Assembly: GCF_022259695.1 (NCBI RefSeq)
Contig: NZ_CP092099.1
Coordinates: forward strand, 1,410,471 to 1,474,470
Direction of reading: 5' to 3'
Source: Flaviramulus sp. BrNp1-15
GTDB lineage: Bacteria; Bacteroidota; Bacteroidia; Flavobacteriales; Flavobacteriaceae
Length of the DNA stretch: 64,000 bases
The notes under the pieces were generated by a model. It saw nothing but the letters and a program-made list of their open reading frames with translations. It made no database searches and was not told the origin of the DNA. Both the position numbers and the translations under genes were made by a program. How positions within the stretch are numbered: position 1 is the stretch's first letter; every line of letters starts with the position of its first letter. Shown in pieces: positions 56,364 through 64,000 of the stretch.

Positions 56364-59300
56364 ATGTTCAAAATTATAAATAACGTAATTTATTGTATTG
56401 TTTTTTTCATTTTAGCTAGCTATAGCTGTTTTTCTCAAAATGAAGCACCAACATTAACAGCATCGGGTAATCAACCTTATTGTCCGAATAGTCAAATTAA
56501 TATTGTTACCGATTTTGATATTGTTGATCCTGATGATACAGAAATAGAAGCACTATATATACAAATTTCTACAGGATATGAACAAGGTGAAGATTCTTTA
56601 ATTCTTCTAGAATCTCACCCAAACGTTATAACATCTTGGAATGCTACAGAGGGTAAACTAACACTTTCTGGTGTAGCATCTGCACCAGTTAGTTATGTGG
56701 ATTTAATAGCTGCAACTATGGATGTGGTTTTTCAAAGTACTAGTGATAGTCCATCTAATAAAGTGTTTTCAATTACTATTGGTGATGCTAATTATTTACC
56801 TTCAACAGGTCATTATTATGAATATGTTTCAGATATTGGAATAACTTGGACATCAGCAAGAGCAGCTGCTGAGGCTAGAACATATTTTGGTTTAAAAGGA
56901 TATTTAGCTACTATAACTTCTGCTGAAGAAGCTCAATTATCTGGAGAACAAGCAGCAGGTGCCGGTTGGATAGGTGGAAGTGATGCAGAAACAGAAGGGG
57001 TTTGGAAATGGGTTACAGGTCCAGAGGCTGGAATCGTTTTTTGGAATGGAAATTTTACAGGTAGCTCGCCTAATTTTGCTTTTTGGAATACAAATGAACC
57101 TAATCAAGCAGGTGATGAAGATTACACTCATGTTACAGCTCCAGGTGTTGGAATTCCTGGTTCATGGAATGATTTAAGTAATGTTGGTAATCCAACAGGC
57201 GATTATCAACCCAAAGGATATATTGTTGAGTATGGTGGTTCACCGGGAGATCCAACTTTAAATATTTCTGCTAGCTCTAGTATTTATACTCCATTTATTG
57301 TAAATACAAATACGGCAAGCATCTGTGAGAGTGGTAGTGTAACTATAGAAGCTACAGCTTCTTTAGGAGACGTTTTGTGGTTTGATGAATCGACTGGAGG
57401 AAGTCAAATAGGTGTTGGTCAAACATATACAACACCTGTTATAAATACAAATACTACCTATTACGCATTAGCTTCAATAAACGGGTGTTTAGAGGGACAA
57501 AGAATTCCAGTTACGGTTATTGTTACACCATTACCTACAATAGATTCTGTAACAGGAGATTTAGTATGTGAATCTGGCTCAGGTAATTTATCTGCAACAG
57601 CATCGGCAGGAACTATTAATTGGTATGATATACCATCTGGAGGAACTTCTTTATTCAGTGGTACATCATTTACAACACCTGTGGTAAGTACAACAACAAC
57701 TTATTATGTAGATGCAACTGTAAACGGGTGTACAACAAGTAGCAGAACAGCAGTTACATTAACTGTACAAAGTACACCATTACCCACAACAACCAATTCA
57801 AACCAAAGTTTTTGTGATATAGAACAAACTACTATTTCAGATTTAATAGTTACAGGAAATGAAATTTTATGGTACGCCTCTGATACAGGAGGGACTCCTC
57901 TTGACACATCAAATTTACTTGTTTCCAACACAACATATTATGCAAGTCAAACTATAAATAGTTGTGAGAGTTTAAATAGATTACCAATTGATGTTATTGT
58001 TTATGAAACAGTAGTATTACCAGATGCTTCTACAATATCAGAGTTATCAGAATGTGATACTATGTTAGATGGAGATGATACAAATGGATATTCAACTTTT
58101 AATTTAACAACTAACGAAGCTATTTTATTGAACGGAAAAAATGCCGCAGATTTCTCATTTTATTATTTCACAGATGCTGCATATTCCATTCCAATTTCTA
58201 CACCAGAAACCACATTTGTAAACACCATTCAAAATGGTCAAACAATTTATGTAAGAATTGAAAATAACCTTGATAATTCATGTTATACAGATGCTTCATT
58301 TACTATTACTGTGAATGAATTACCAGAAATACAGGATTCAATTATATTCAAAAATTGTGATGAAGATGGTATTGCAGATGGTTTTACCGATTTTAATCTT
58401 GCTGAAGCAAATAGTGTTATTTCTAGCGATGTTTCTGGTTTAACATATAGTTACTATTTATCATCAAGCGATGCTGAAAATGCTAATGGAGTTGGAGAAA
58501 TTGATACAATTTTTAATAATCAAGATGCAAATACGGTTTATGCACGTGTTGAAAATGCCAATGGGTGTTATCGTGTATCCACAATAAATTTACAAGTCTC
58601 AACTACTTCATTTGATGACGATTATTTTCAAGAGCTAACAACCTGTGATGACGATGATGAGATTGATGGGTTACATGTTTTTGATTTATCTCAGGCTTCA
58701 GATGCATTTATAGCTCAATTTCCTTTAGGACAAAATTTAAGTGTTCACTATTATGAAACTTTAAATGATGCTCAGCTAGAGCAAAATGAAATTACAGAGC
58801 AAGATAGTTATGAAAGCACAGAGCCTTTTTCACAAACTATATTTGTTCGTGTAGAGAGTGATGATAATGGAGAATGTTTTGGAATTGGACCACATTTGGT
58901 TTTGACAGTGCACCCTAGACCAGAATTTGAAGTAGATAATTCTGCTATTTATTGTTTAGATGGAGAACCAATTACATTAACCACGTTTAACCCAAAGGGG
59001 AATTATGCTTATGAATGGAGAGATAGTGAAGGAAATGTTGTGAGTAATTCATCTTTTGCTGAAGTTATTTCTGGAGGTGAATATACAGTTATTGCAACTT
59101 CAGATTTTAATTGCGAATCTTTCCCTGTTATATTTACAGTGGTTGAATCAGCAATTGCTGAAATTGATATAGATGATATTACTATTGTAGAACTTTCAGA
59201 TAATAATAGCATAACTATCAATAATGATGGCAATAATTTGGGTATTGGAGATTATGAATTTGCCTTAGATGATATTGATGGACCTTATAGAGATCAACCT

Positions 59301-59663
59301 TATTTTGATAGAGTAGGAGCAGGAGAACACACCATTTATGTTAGAGATAAAAAAGGTTGTGGTATAGCACCATTAGAAATTTTTATTCTTGGATTCCCTA
59401 AATTTTTCACACCAAATAATGACGGAACTAATGATACATGGCAAATTAGAGGCTTAGGAACAGATTTTACTAACGCTTCTAAAGTTAGTGTATATAATAG
59501 ATACGGGAAGTTAGTAAAGCAATTAAATGCAAAAAGTGGTGCTTGGGATGGTACCTTAAATGGTCAACAACTTCCGGATTCTGATTATTGGTTTGTAGCA
59601 GAATTAATAGAAACTACAGGAAGTATTATAACCTATCGTGGGCATTTTAGCTTAATTAGATAA
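56364..59663 (+). CDS. Large secreted protein: C-type lectin, Ig-like repeats, T9SS type B signal
   Basis: A 1099-residue surface or secreted protein with signal peptide (residues 1-25). A C-type-lectin-like domain lies at about 150-291 (YYEYVSDIGITWTSARAAAEA ... WIGG ... WNTNEPNQAGDEDYTHV). Three Ig-like modules follow at about 315-550, each with a CESG or SFC motif and a final TYYA block. Then three modules (about 560-850) that start with a CD-D-DG and TFNL/DFNL segment. The last ~88 residues (FFTPNNDGTNDTW ... YNRYGKLV) are the gliding-motility type B sorting domain, which sends it through the type IX secretion system. No sprF/porP-like partner is adjacent. Confidence 0.87.
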   Translation: MFKIINNVIYCIVFFILASYSCFSQNEAPTLTASGNQPYCPNSQINIVTDFDIVDPDDTEIEALYIQISTGYEQGEDSLILLESHPNVITSWNATEGKLTLSGVASAPVSYVDLIAATMDVVFQSTSDSPSNKVFSITIGDANYLPSTGHYYEYVSDIGITWTSARAAAEARTYFGLKGYLATITSAEEAQLSGEQAAGAGWIGGSDAETEGVWKWVTGPEAGIVFWNGNFTGSSPNFAFWNTNEPNQAGDEDYTHVTAPGVGIPGSWNDLSNVGNPTGDYQPKGYIVEYGGSPGDPTLNISASSSIYTPFIVNTNTASICESGSVTIEATASLGDVLWFDESTGGSQIGVGQTYTTPVINTNTTYYALASINGCLEGQRIPVTVIVTPLPTIDSVTGDLVCESGSGNLSATASAGTINWYDIPSGGTSLFSGTSFTTPVVSTTTTYYVDATVNGCTTSSRTAVTLTVQSTPLPTTTNSNQSFCDIEQTTISDLIVTGNEILWYASDTGGTPLDTSNLLVSNTTYYASQTINSCESLNRLPIDVIVYETVVLPDASTISELSECDTMLDGDDTNGYSTFNLTTNEAILLNGKNAADFSFYYFTDAAYSIPISTPETTFVNTIQNGQTIYVRIENNLDNSCYTDASFTITVNELPEIQDSIIFKNCDEDGIADGFTDFNLAEANSVISSDVSGLTYSYYLSSSDAENANGVGEIDTIFNNQDANTVYARVENANGCYRVSTINLQVSTTSFDDDYFQELTTCDDDDEIDGLHVFDLSQASDAFIAQFPLGQNLSVHYYETLNDAQLEQNEITEQDSYESTEPFSQTIFVRVESDDNGECFGIGPHLVLTVHPRPEFEVDNSAIYCLDGEPITLTTFNPKGNYAYEWRDSEGNVVSNSSFAEVISGGEYTVIATSDFNCESFPVIFTVVESAIAEIDIDDITIVELSDNNSITINNDGNNLGIGDYEFALDDIDGPYRDQPYFDRVGAGEHTIYVRDKKGCGIAPLEIFILGFPKFFTPNNDGTNDTWQIRGLGTDFTNASKVSVYNRYGKLVKQLNAKSGAWDGTLNGQQLPDSDYWFVAELIETTGSIITYRGHFSLIR

Positions 59664-59696
59664 TAAAACAGTTTGGAAAACCAAACTGTTTTATTA
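59661..59696 (+). terminator. Terminator overlapping the stop codon
   Basis: A 16-bp stem runs 59661-59676 with 59681-59696, with an AAAA loop, and includes the TAA stop (59661-59663). The right arm ends in TTTTATTA. It separates the lectin gene from the convergent DUF349 gene. Confidence 0.85.
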
Positions 59697-59711
59697 ATAA
59701 TTTATTAATTC

Positions 59712-61712
59712 TTAATAAAGCTCTTTAATTTTACTTAGTTTAGTTTTCCAGAGCTTTAAAGAATCTTTATGAGCTTTTATATTATTCTGAACTTCTTTCA
59801 CAACTGGATTGTCATCATCAACATTAGTAAAAAATTGCAGATTATTTTCTAACTGATTTATTTGACTTTTAACTTCGCTTATTTTTTTACGAATAAAAGA
59901 ACGTTCGTTATCTAAGTTTCTATGGTCATCATCAGTGTTATTAATACTGTCTAGTTTGTTTTCATATTTAATCATTTCTACTTCATTCTTGTCCATTTTC
60001 AAACCTGTCAACAAATCATCAATAGTTTTTTGAAATTTACTTTCTATATAGCGTTTGTCATTAGGTACTCTGCCAATACTTTGCCACTCTGCAATATGAG
60101 TTTTTACGGCATTTATATTCTCTTCTTTTGTGCCTTTTAATTTTAAGTCTTTTAAGGTACTTAACAGCTCATTCTTTTTATTAAACGCTTCAATAAACTC
60201 TTTGTTTGCAGCATTTCTGCTGGAGTGTAGCCTATCAAAATAATAATTACAAGCGGATTTAAATTGCTTCCATATTTTATCACTGTCTTTACGAGGTACA
60301 TGACCAATTTTTTTCCAGTCGCTTTGAATTTTTTTCATCAAAGGTGTGGTAACCTCAAAATCTTCACTGTCTTTATTATCTTCGGCTATTTTTATTAAAT
60401 CTAATTTTTGCTGAAGGTTTTTATACTGATCTTTTTTAAGTCCTTTGTAAAAAGCATTTTTCTTTCTATTAAAGCTTCTAACAGCTTCTTTAAATTTAGC
60501 CCAAGTACTTTCATTCACTTTTATTGGTACTTTACCAGCATTAAAAAAGTCTTCTCTTAAGACTTCAATTTGTTTTATTTTCTTTTGCCATGCATTATGA
60601 GAGTTACCTTCTTGAGCATTAACAGCATTAATTTTTTCTATAATCTCAAGCTTTTTCTCTAAATTTTTCTCATATACTTTATCAATTTCTTTATAGTAAA
60701 GCTGACGTTTATCGTTAATTATTTTAGTAGCAGTTTTAAAACGCTCCCAAATTTCTTCTCGATGTTCTTTACCAACAGGACCAAGCTCTTCTTTCCACAT
60801 TTTATGTAATTCCTGTAGCTCTCTAAAAGCTCGCATTACATCATCATCTTGCGCTAATTCTTCTGCACGCTCTATAATTAAAAGTTTCTTCTCTAAATTG
60901 TGTTTAAAATCTAAATCGCGTAAATCTCTGTTTAAATGTAAAAAGTCGTAAAACATCTCTACATGATGGTGGTAGCTATTCCAAGCATTATTGTATCTAT
61001 CTCTAGGAATAGGACCCGTGTTTCGCCAACGTTCTTGTAATTCTTTAAAGTGTTTATAAGTAGTGTTAATATTTTCTTCTACATTTATTAAACCTTTTAA
61101 TTCTTCAATAATTTCAAGTTTGTCAGCTAAATTTTGCTTTAAATTTTGCTCTAGGCTTTGGTAATGATCATTTAACTTTTTCCTGTACTCTCTGTAAGCT
61201 TCTTTAAATCTTTTTTGAACGGGTGAAGAATAATAAAAATCTATCTCATTACCACCATCGTTTAAAAATTCTTCTTTTTTCTCATCGATTAAAGCTTGGA
61301 ATTTTGCTTTGAATTCTGAGTTTATGCTATTTACATGGGATCTAATGGCTTGAACTTTTTCATTATTTAAAAGCTTTTCCAACTCAATTGCCAGAGCTTC
61401 TAAAGACATGGTGTCGTAAGCCTTTACTTCAATTTTATGTCTGTCTTTATTGCCTTCATCTTCTGCATCTTCTGCATTAGATTCTTCAATTTCATTTAAA
61501 ACATCATCATTCTCATCTTCAGAATTTGAAGAGACTATAGTAGTTTTTTCATCTTGCGTGTTAACTGCATCTTCATTTTCAACATGAGGTGTTTCAGTAT
61601 CTGTATTAGATATTGATTCATCTTGTTGATTTTCGTTTAATTCTAATGATTTTTCATTTGAATTATTTTCATCTATTTCTTCTGCTTTAGGCATTTTATT
61701 TATATCAGACAT
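59712..61712 (-). CDS. DUF349 repeat protein with acidic N-terminus
   Basis: A 666-residue cytosolic protein. The first ~100 residues are low-complexity, rich in Glu, Asp, Asn and Ser. The rest is helical with about five DUF349 repeats, each ending in a conserved W-x-x-x-G-x-[VI]-P pattern: ERWRNTGPIPRDRYNNAW, MWKEELGPVGKEHREEIW, DFFNAGKVPIKVNESTW, DWKKIGHVPRKDSDKIW and EWQSIGRVPNDKR. DUF349 proteins are often predicted to bind DNA or other partners, but the function is unknown. It is a separate gene next to the aroE unit. Confidence 0.87.
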   Translation of the reverse strand: MSDINKMPKAEEIDENNSNEKSLELNENQQDESISNTDTETPHVENEDAVNTQDEKTTIVSSNSEDENDDVLNEIEESNAEDAEDEGNKDRHKIEVKAYDTMSLEALAIELEKLLNNEKVQAIRSHVNSINSEFKAKFQALIDEKKEEFLNDGGNEIDFYYSSPVQKRFKEAYREYRKKLNDHYQSLEQNLKQNLADKLEIIEELKGLINVEENINTTYKHFKELQERWRNTGPIPRDRYNNAWNSYHHHVEMFYDFLHLNRDLRDLDFKHNLEKKLLIIERAEELAQDDDVMRAFRELQELHKMWKEELGPVGKEHREEIWERFKTATKIINDKRQLYYKEIDKVYEKNLEKKLEIIEKINAVNAQEGNSHNAWQKKIKQIEVLREDFFNAGKVPIKVNESTWAKFKEAVRSFNRKKNAFYKGLKKDQYKNLQQKLDLIKIAEDNKDSEDFEVTTPLMKKIQSDWKKIGHVPRKDSDKIWKQFKSACNYYFDRLHSSRNAANKEFIEAFNKKNELLSTLKDLKLKGTKEENINAVKTHIAEWQSIGRVPNDKRYIESKFQKTIDDLLTGLKMDKNEVEMIKYENKLDSINNTDDDHRNLDNERSFIRKKISEVKSQINQLENNLQFFTNVDDDNPVVKEVQNNIKAHKDSLKLWKTKLSKIKELY

Positions 61713-61821
61713 TTTAAAAAATGTTAGGGTTCATTAATCTCTTTTGTCTTTAAAGATACTAACAAGTAAAGTATTTACAAAGTAGTGTTAATGGTTTTAA
61801 CTATAAATAGTGGTATTTTAA

Positions 61822-62559
61822 TTACAAATTCCAGATAGACCAAGCTTTTTCGGCTTGTAATTTCAACATATTTAAGCCATTAATAGTAGTTGCTAGTTTT
61901 TCTTTACCTCGTTTTAAAAAAGTAGTTTCTTCTGGATTGTAAATTAAATCAAATAAGATATGATGATTTGTTATGCCTTCATATGGAATATTAGGACAAT
62001 CATCAATATTTGGATATGTGCCTAAAGGAGTACAATTTATAATGACTTGATGGTTTTTTATATCGCTTTCGTCTAAAGTATCGTAGCTAAAGTCAATTCC
62101 CTTTGAGAGTTTTCTAGATACATATTTATATGAAATTCCTAATTCTTTTAAGCTAAAGGCAATGGCTTTACTTGCACCTCCTGTTCCTAAAATTAAAGCT
62201 TTTTTATGATGAGATTTAATAAAAGGTTTAAGCGAGTTTTTGAAACCATAACAATCTGTATTATAACCAACTAATTTTCCTTTTTTTGTGATTTTAATAG
62301 TGTTTACGGCCCCTATAGCTTTGGCTTTTTTATTTAATTTATCAAGATATGGGATAACTTGTTCTTTATAAGGAATAGTAACGTTTAGTCCTTTTAAATC
62401 TTTTGTATTTTGTATAATTGAAGGGAATATATCTATACTTACTATATCAAAATTATCATAGCTTACATTTTGAATATTTTCTTCTTCAAACTTTTTTTTA
62501 AAGTATGCCCTTGAAAACGAATATGATATGTTTTTACCTAAAAGACCTAATTTTTTCAT
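61822..62559 (-). CDS. aroE: Shikimate dehydrogenase
   Basis: Reduces 3-dehydroshikimate in the shikimate pathway. From the ATG at 62559 it has 245 residues: MKKLGLLGKNISYSFS (Tyr replaces the usual His of SHS), the catalytic Lys in TIPYKEQV, Asp in YNTDCYGF, the NADP-binding GTGGASKAIAF, and the C-terminal NGLNMLKLQAEKAWSIW. The longer frame to 62589 adds 10 residues that lie in the DUF368 gene; I rejected it. ATGA overlap with the DUF368 gene upstream. Confidence 0.93.
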   Translation of the reverse strand: MKKLGLLGKNISYSFSRAYFKKKFEEENIQNVSYDNFDIVSIDIFPSIIQNTKDLKGLNVTIPYKEQVIPYLDKLNKKAKAIGAVNTIKITKKGKLVGYNTDCYGFKNSLKPFIKSHHKKALILGTGGASKAIAFSLKELGISYKYVSRKLSKGIDFSYDTLDESDIKNHQVIINCTPLGTYPNIDDCPNIPYEGITNHHILFDLIYNPEETTFLKRGKEKLATTINGLNMLKLQAEKAWSIWNL

Positions 62560-63572
62560 TTTACTTTTCTGGTTTTTTGTCCATACCATTCTAATGCTAA
62601 AACTATTAAAATACCTAATAAAATGAAGCCAACTGCATAGTAAGTTTCTGTGTTTAGTTCTGGTATAAAACGTTTGTAGTTTTTAATTACTTTTTCACCT
62701 GTAGAATCTAAAATAAATCCACCGCTTTCATTTAATTTAAAAATTGTTTTTTTCCATGGCCAAACCACACCTAAAGACCCAATAATAAAGCCAATGATGG
62801 CAGAAAGTGTAATACTTTTATAGTGTTTTAAAATATAGCTTAATAAATGTGAAAATGTTACTAAACCAGTTACAGAACCTAAAGTAAATACACCTAAAAC
62901 TTTTAGCATTCTAATACGTTCTGGGTTATTAATTAAACTAAAATCTCCACTAAAAATATTTGAAAAAGTATCGTAAAGCGCATTTACAGAATCTACCAGA
63001 AGTAATACATAGTTTCCTAACAGAATAAGTATAAAAGAACCCGAAAACCCAGGAAGCGTCATTCCCGAAACACTTATAATTCCACAGAAGAAAACAAACC
63101 ATAAATTATCATTTTCTTTTGCTGGATTTAAAAAACTTATACTAATGCCAATAAGAATACCTACAGCTAAAGTTATATATGTTCTGTAATTCCAATCTTT
63201 AAAATCTTTGTTGATATAGTAAATAGAGCCAATAATCATTCCGAAGAAAACACTCCAAACATATAATTCATAATGTTTTAATAGATAGTCTAAAACTTTA
63301 GAAACACTAAAGTAACTAACTATCATACCAAAAAATAATAAACCTAAAAATCTACCATTAATGTATCTGTAAAAGCTTTTAAACCTTCCGTTAAATAGTA
63401 ATTTAAAGGCTTTGCTATTTACTTTTTTTAAAGAATAGATAAACTCTTCGTAAAAGCCAGCTACAAAAGCAACAACACCGCCAGATACTCCAGGTACTTT
63501 ATTGGCAGCACCCATACCTAATCCTTTTAGAATAAGAAAAATTTTATCGGCAAGTGTTCTGGTGCTTTCCAT
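62556..63572 (-). CDS. DUF368 membrane protein (putative polyprenyl-phosphate transporter)
   Basis: A 338-residue polytopic protein with about nine to ten helices. Signature motifs are GAANKVPGVSGGVVAFVAGFYEEFI near the N-terminus and SGMTLPGFSGSFILILLGNY (about residues 170-190), both typical of DUF368. Recent work on DUF368 members (PopT) links them to moving undecaprenyl phosphate back across the membrane for cell-wall synthesis; I apply this by family only. It overlaps aroE and lies right after a second DUF368 gene. Confidence 0.85.
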   Translation of the reverse strand: MESTRTLADKIFLILKGLGMGAANKVPGVSGGVVAFVAGFYEEFIYSLKKVNSKAFKLLFNGRFKSFYRYINGRFLGLLFFGMIVSYFSVSKVLDYLLKHYELYVWSVFFGMIIGSIYYINKDFKDWNYRTYITLAVGILIGISISFLNPAKENDNLWFVFFCGIISVSGMTLPGFSGSFILILLGNYVLLLVDSVNALYDTFSNIFSGDFSLINNPERIRMLKVLGVFTLGSVTGLVTFSHLLSYILKHYKSITLSAIIGFIIGSLGVVWPWKKTIFKLNESGGFILDSTGEKVIKNYKRFIPELNTETYYAVGFILLGILIVLALEWYGQKTRKVK

Positions 63573-63573
63573 A

Positions 63574-64000
63574 CTATTTTTTAGATCCTAACCTTTCAAG
63601 AATAAAAATAGTTAAAAATCCTAGAATCATTAAAGCCACTGCAAAAGCAATTTGATTGTCGCCGTTAAATGAAAAAGGGGAAATACTTTCTTGTAATAAT
63701 GGAATTTTTTCACCTTTAGAATTTGTATGCCATGATAAAGTTTCTTTCCAAGGCCAAACTTTGTTTAGTGATCCAAAAATAAAACCTGTAAGTAATGCTA
63801 AAGTAATATTATGATAATGTTTAAAAAGCCATTTTAATACATGACTAAAGCTTAATAAACCAACAACTGCACCACCAACAAAAATCATAATTTTCTTTAA
63901 ATCAATATCATGAATGGCATCACTAAGGGTTTTATAAGCACCAAGAATTATTAAAATAAATGAGCCTGATATACCAGGTAATATCATAGCGCAAATAGCA
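63574..64000 (-). CDS. DUF368 membrane protein, second copy (partial, cut by window edge)
   Basis: The C-terminal part of a second DUF368 protein; the reading frame runs off the window at 64000. The visible segment begins with an AICAMILPGISGSFILIILG block, matching SGMTLPGFSGSFILILLG in the next gene, so the methionine at 63987 is internal, not a start. The shared pattern SLxKVWPWKETL versus GSLGVVWPWKKTIF supports tandem duplication. One base separates it from the next gene. Confidence 0.85.
   Translation of the reverse strand, partial: AICAMILPGISGSFILIILGAYKTLSDAIHDIDLKKIMIFVGGAVVGLLSFSHVLKWLFKHYHNITLALLTGFIFGSLNKVWPWKETLSWHTNSKGEKIPLLQESISPFSFNGDNQIAFAVALMILGFLTIFILERLGSKK

Overview
The window reads as core chromosome of a member of the Flavobacteriaceae (phylum Bacteroidota), probably marine. 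The evidence is a low-GC sequence (not computed), a phylum-type promoter element TAnnTTTG in front of many genes, almost no Shine-Dalgarno sequences, and a gene set typical of the family: a Bacteroidota-type omega-like RNA polymerase subunit, DUF4835, DUF5916, DUF6913, TIGR02757, YbbR-CoaE, a DUF349 protein, BatA-like proteins, and a secreted protein with a gliding/T9SS type B C-terminus. I see no rRNA, tRNA, CRISPR array, prophage, insertion sequence or defence island, and no gene-free stretch longer than about 215 bases.

Layout. 0-5.7 kb: HtrA/DegP-like protease; dapF, a GNAT acetyltransferase, mltG and a DUF2279 protein as a tight operon; a lysozyme-like protein. 5.7-8.3 kb (minus): RsmI-like methyltransferase, low-molecular-weight phosphatase, dnaA. 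8.5-14.5 kb: thioesterase; ribD, HAD phosphatase and YigZ (minus); GNAT, prmC and ligA (plus). 14.5-18.3 kb: two paralogous YhhN-like membrane proteins around a DoxX protein, then a 5'-nucleotidase split into two genes. 18.3-25.7 kb: DUF6913-dapA; bamD, omega-like, coaBC, DUF4835; recN; fabI. 25.8-30.7 kb: glycosyltransferase, YbbR, coaE; an OmpR-type two-component pair. 30.8-36.8 kb (minus): NTF2-like protein; BatA-like, dihydroorotase-like, DUF4870-like, esterase; glycosyltransferase. 36.9-45.6 kb: M61 peptidase, S10 carboxypeptidase, TIGR02757, a lipoprotein, a LolD-like ATPase, an orphan membrane protein, DUF5916. 45.7-55.3 kb: folE, two small proteins, three parvulin/SurA-type periplasmic genes followed by a MoxR ATPase, aconitase, YtxH. 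55.5-64 kb: mazG, a 1099-residue lectin/Ig-like T9SS protein, DUF349 protein, aroE, and two tandem DUF368 genes, the second cut by the window edge.

Much of the window serves the cell envelope: peptidoglycan precursor and lipid-carrier steps (dapA, dapF, DUF368), wall cutting (mltG, lysozyme-like), outer-membrane protein assembly (bamD, parvulins, DegP-like) and lipid synthesis (fabI). No complete, plainly new multi-gene system is visible. The strongest observations are: a shared two-site motif at the -33 position of both YhhN-like genes; a dihydroorotase homologue that has lost all four histidine metal ligands; a split nucleotidase whose halves carry different export signals; tandem DUF368 genes; promoters placed so that the mRNA should begin at the start codon; and several unusual inverted repeats.
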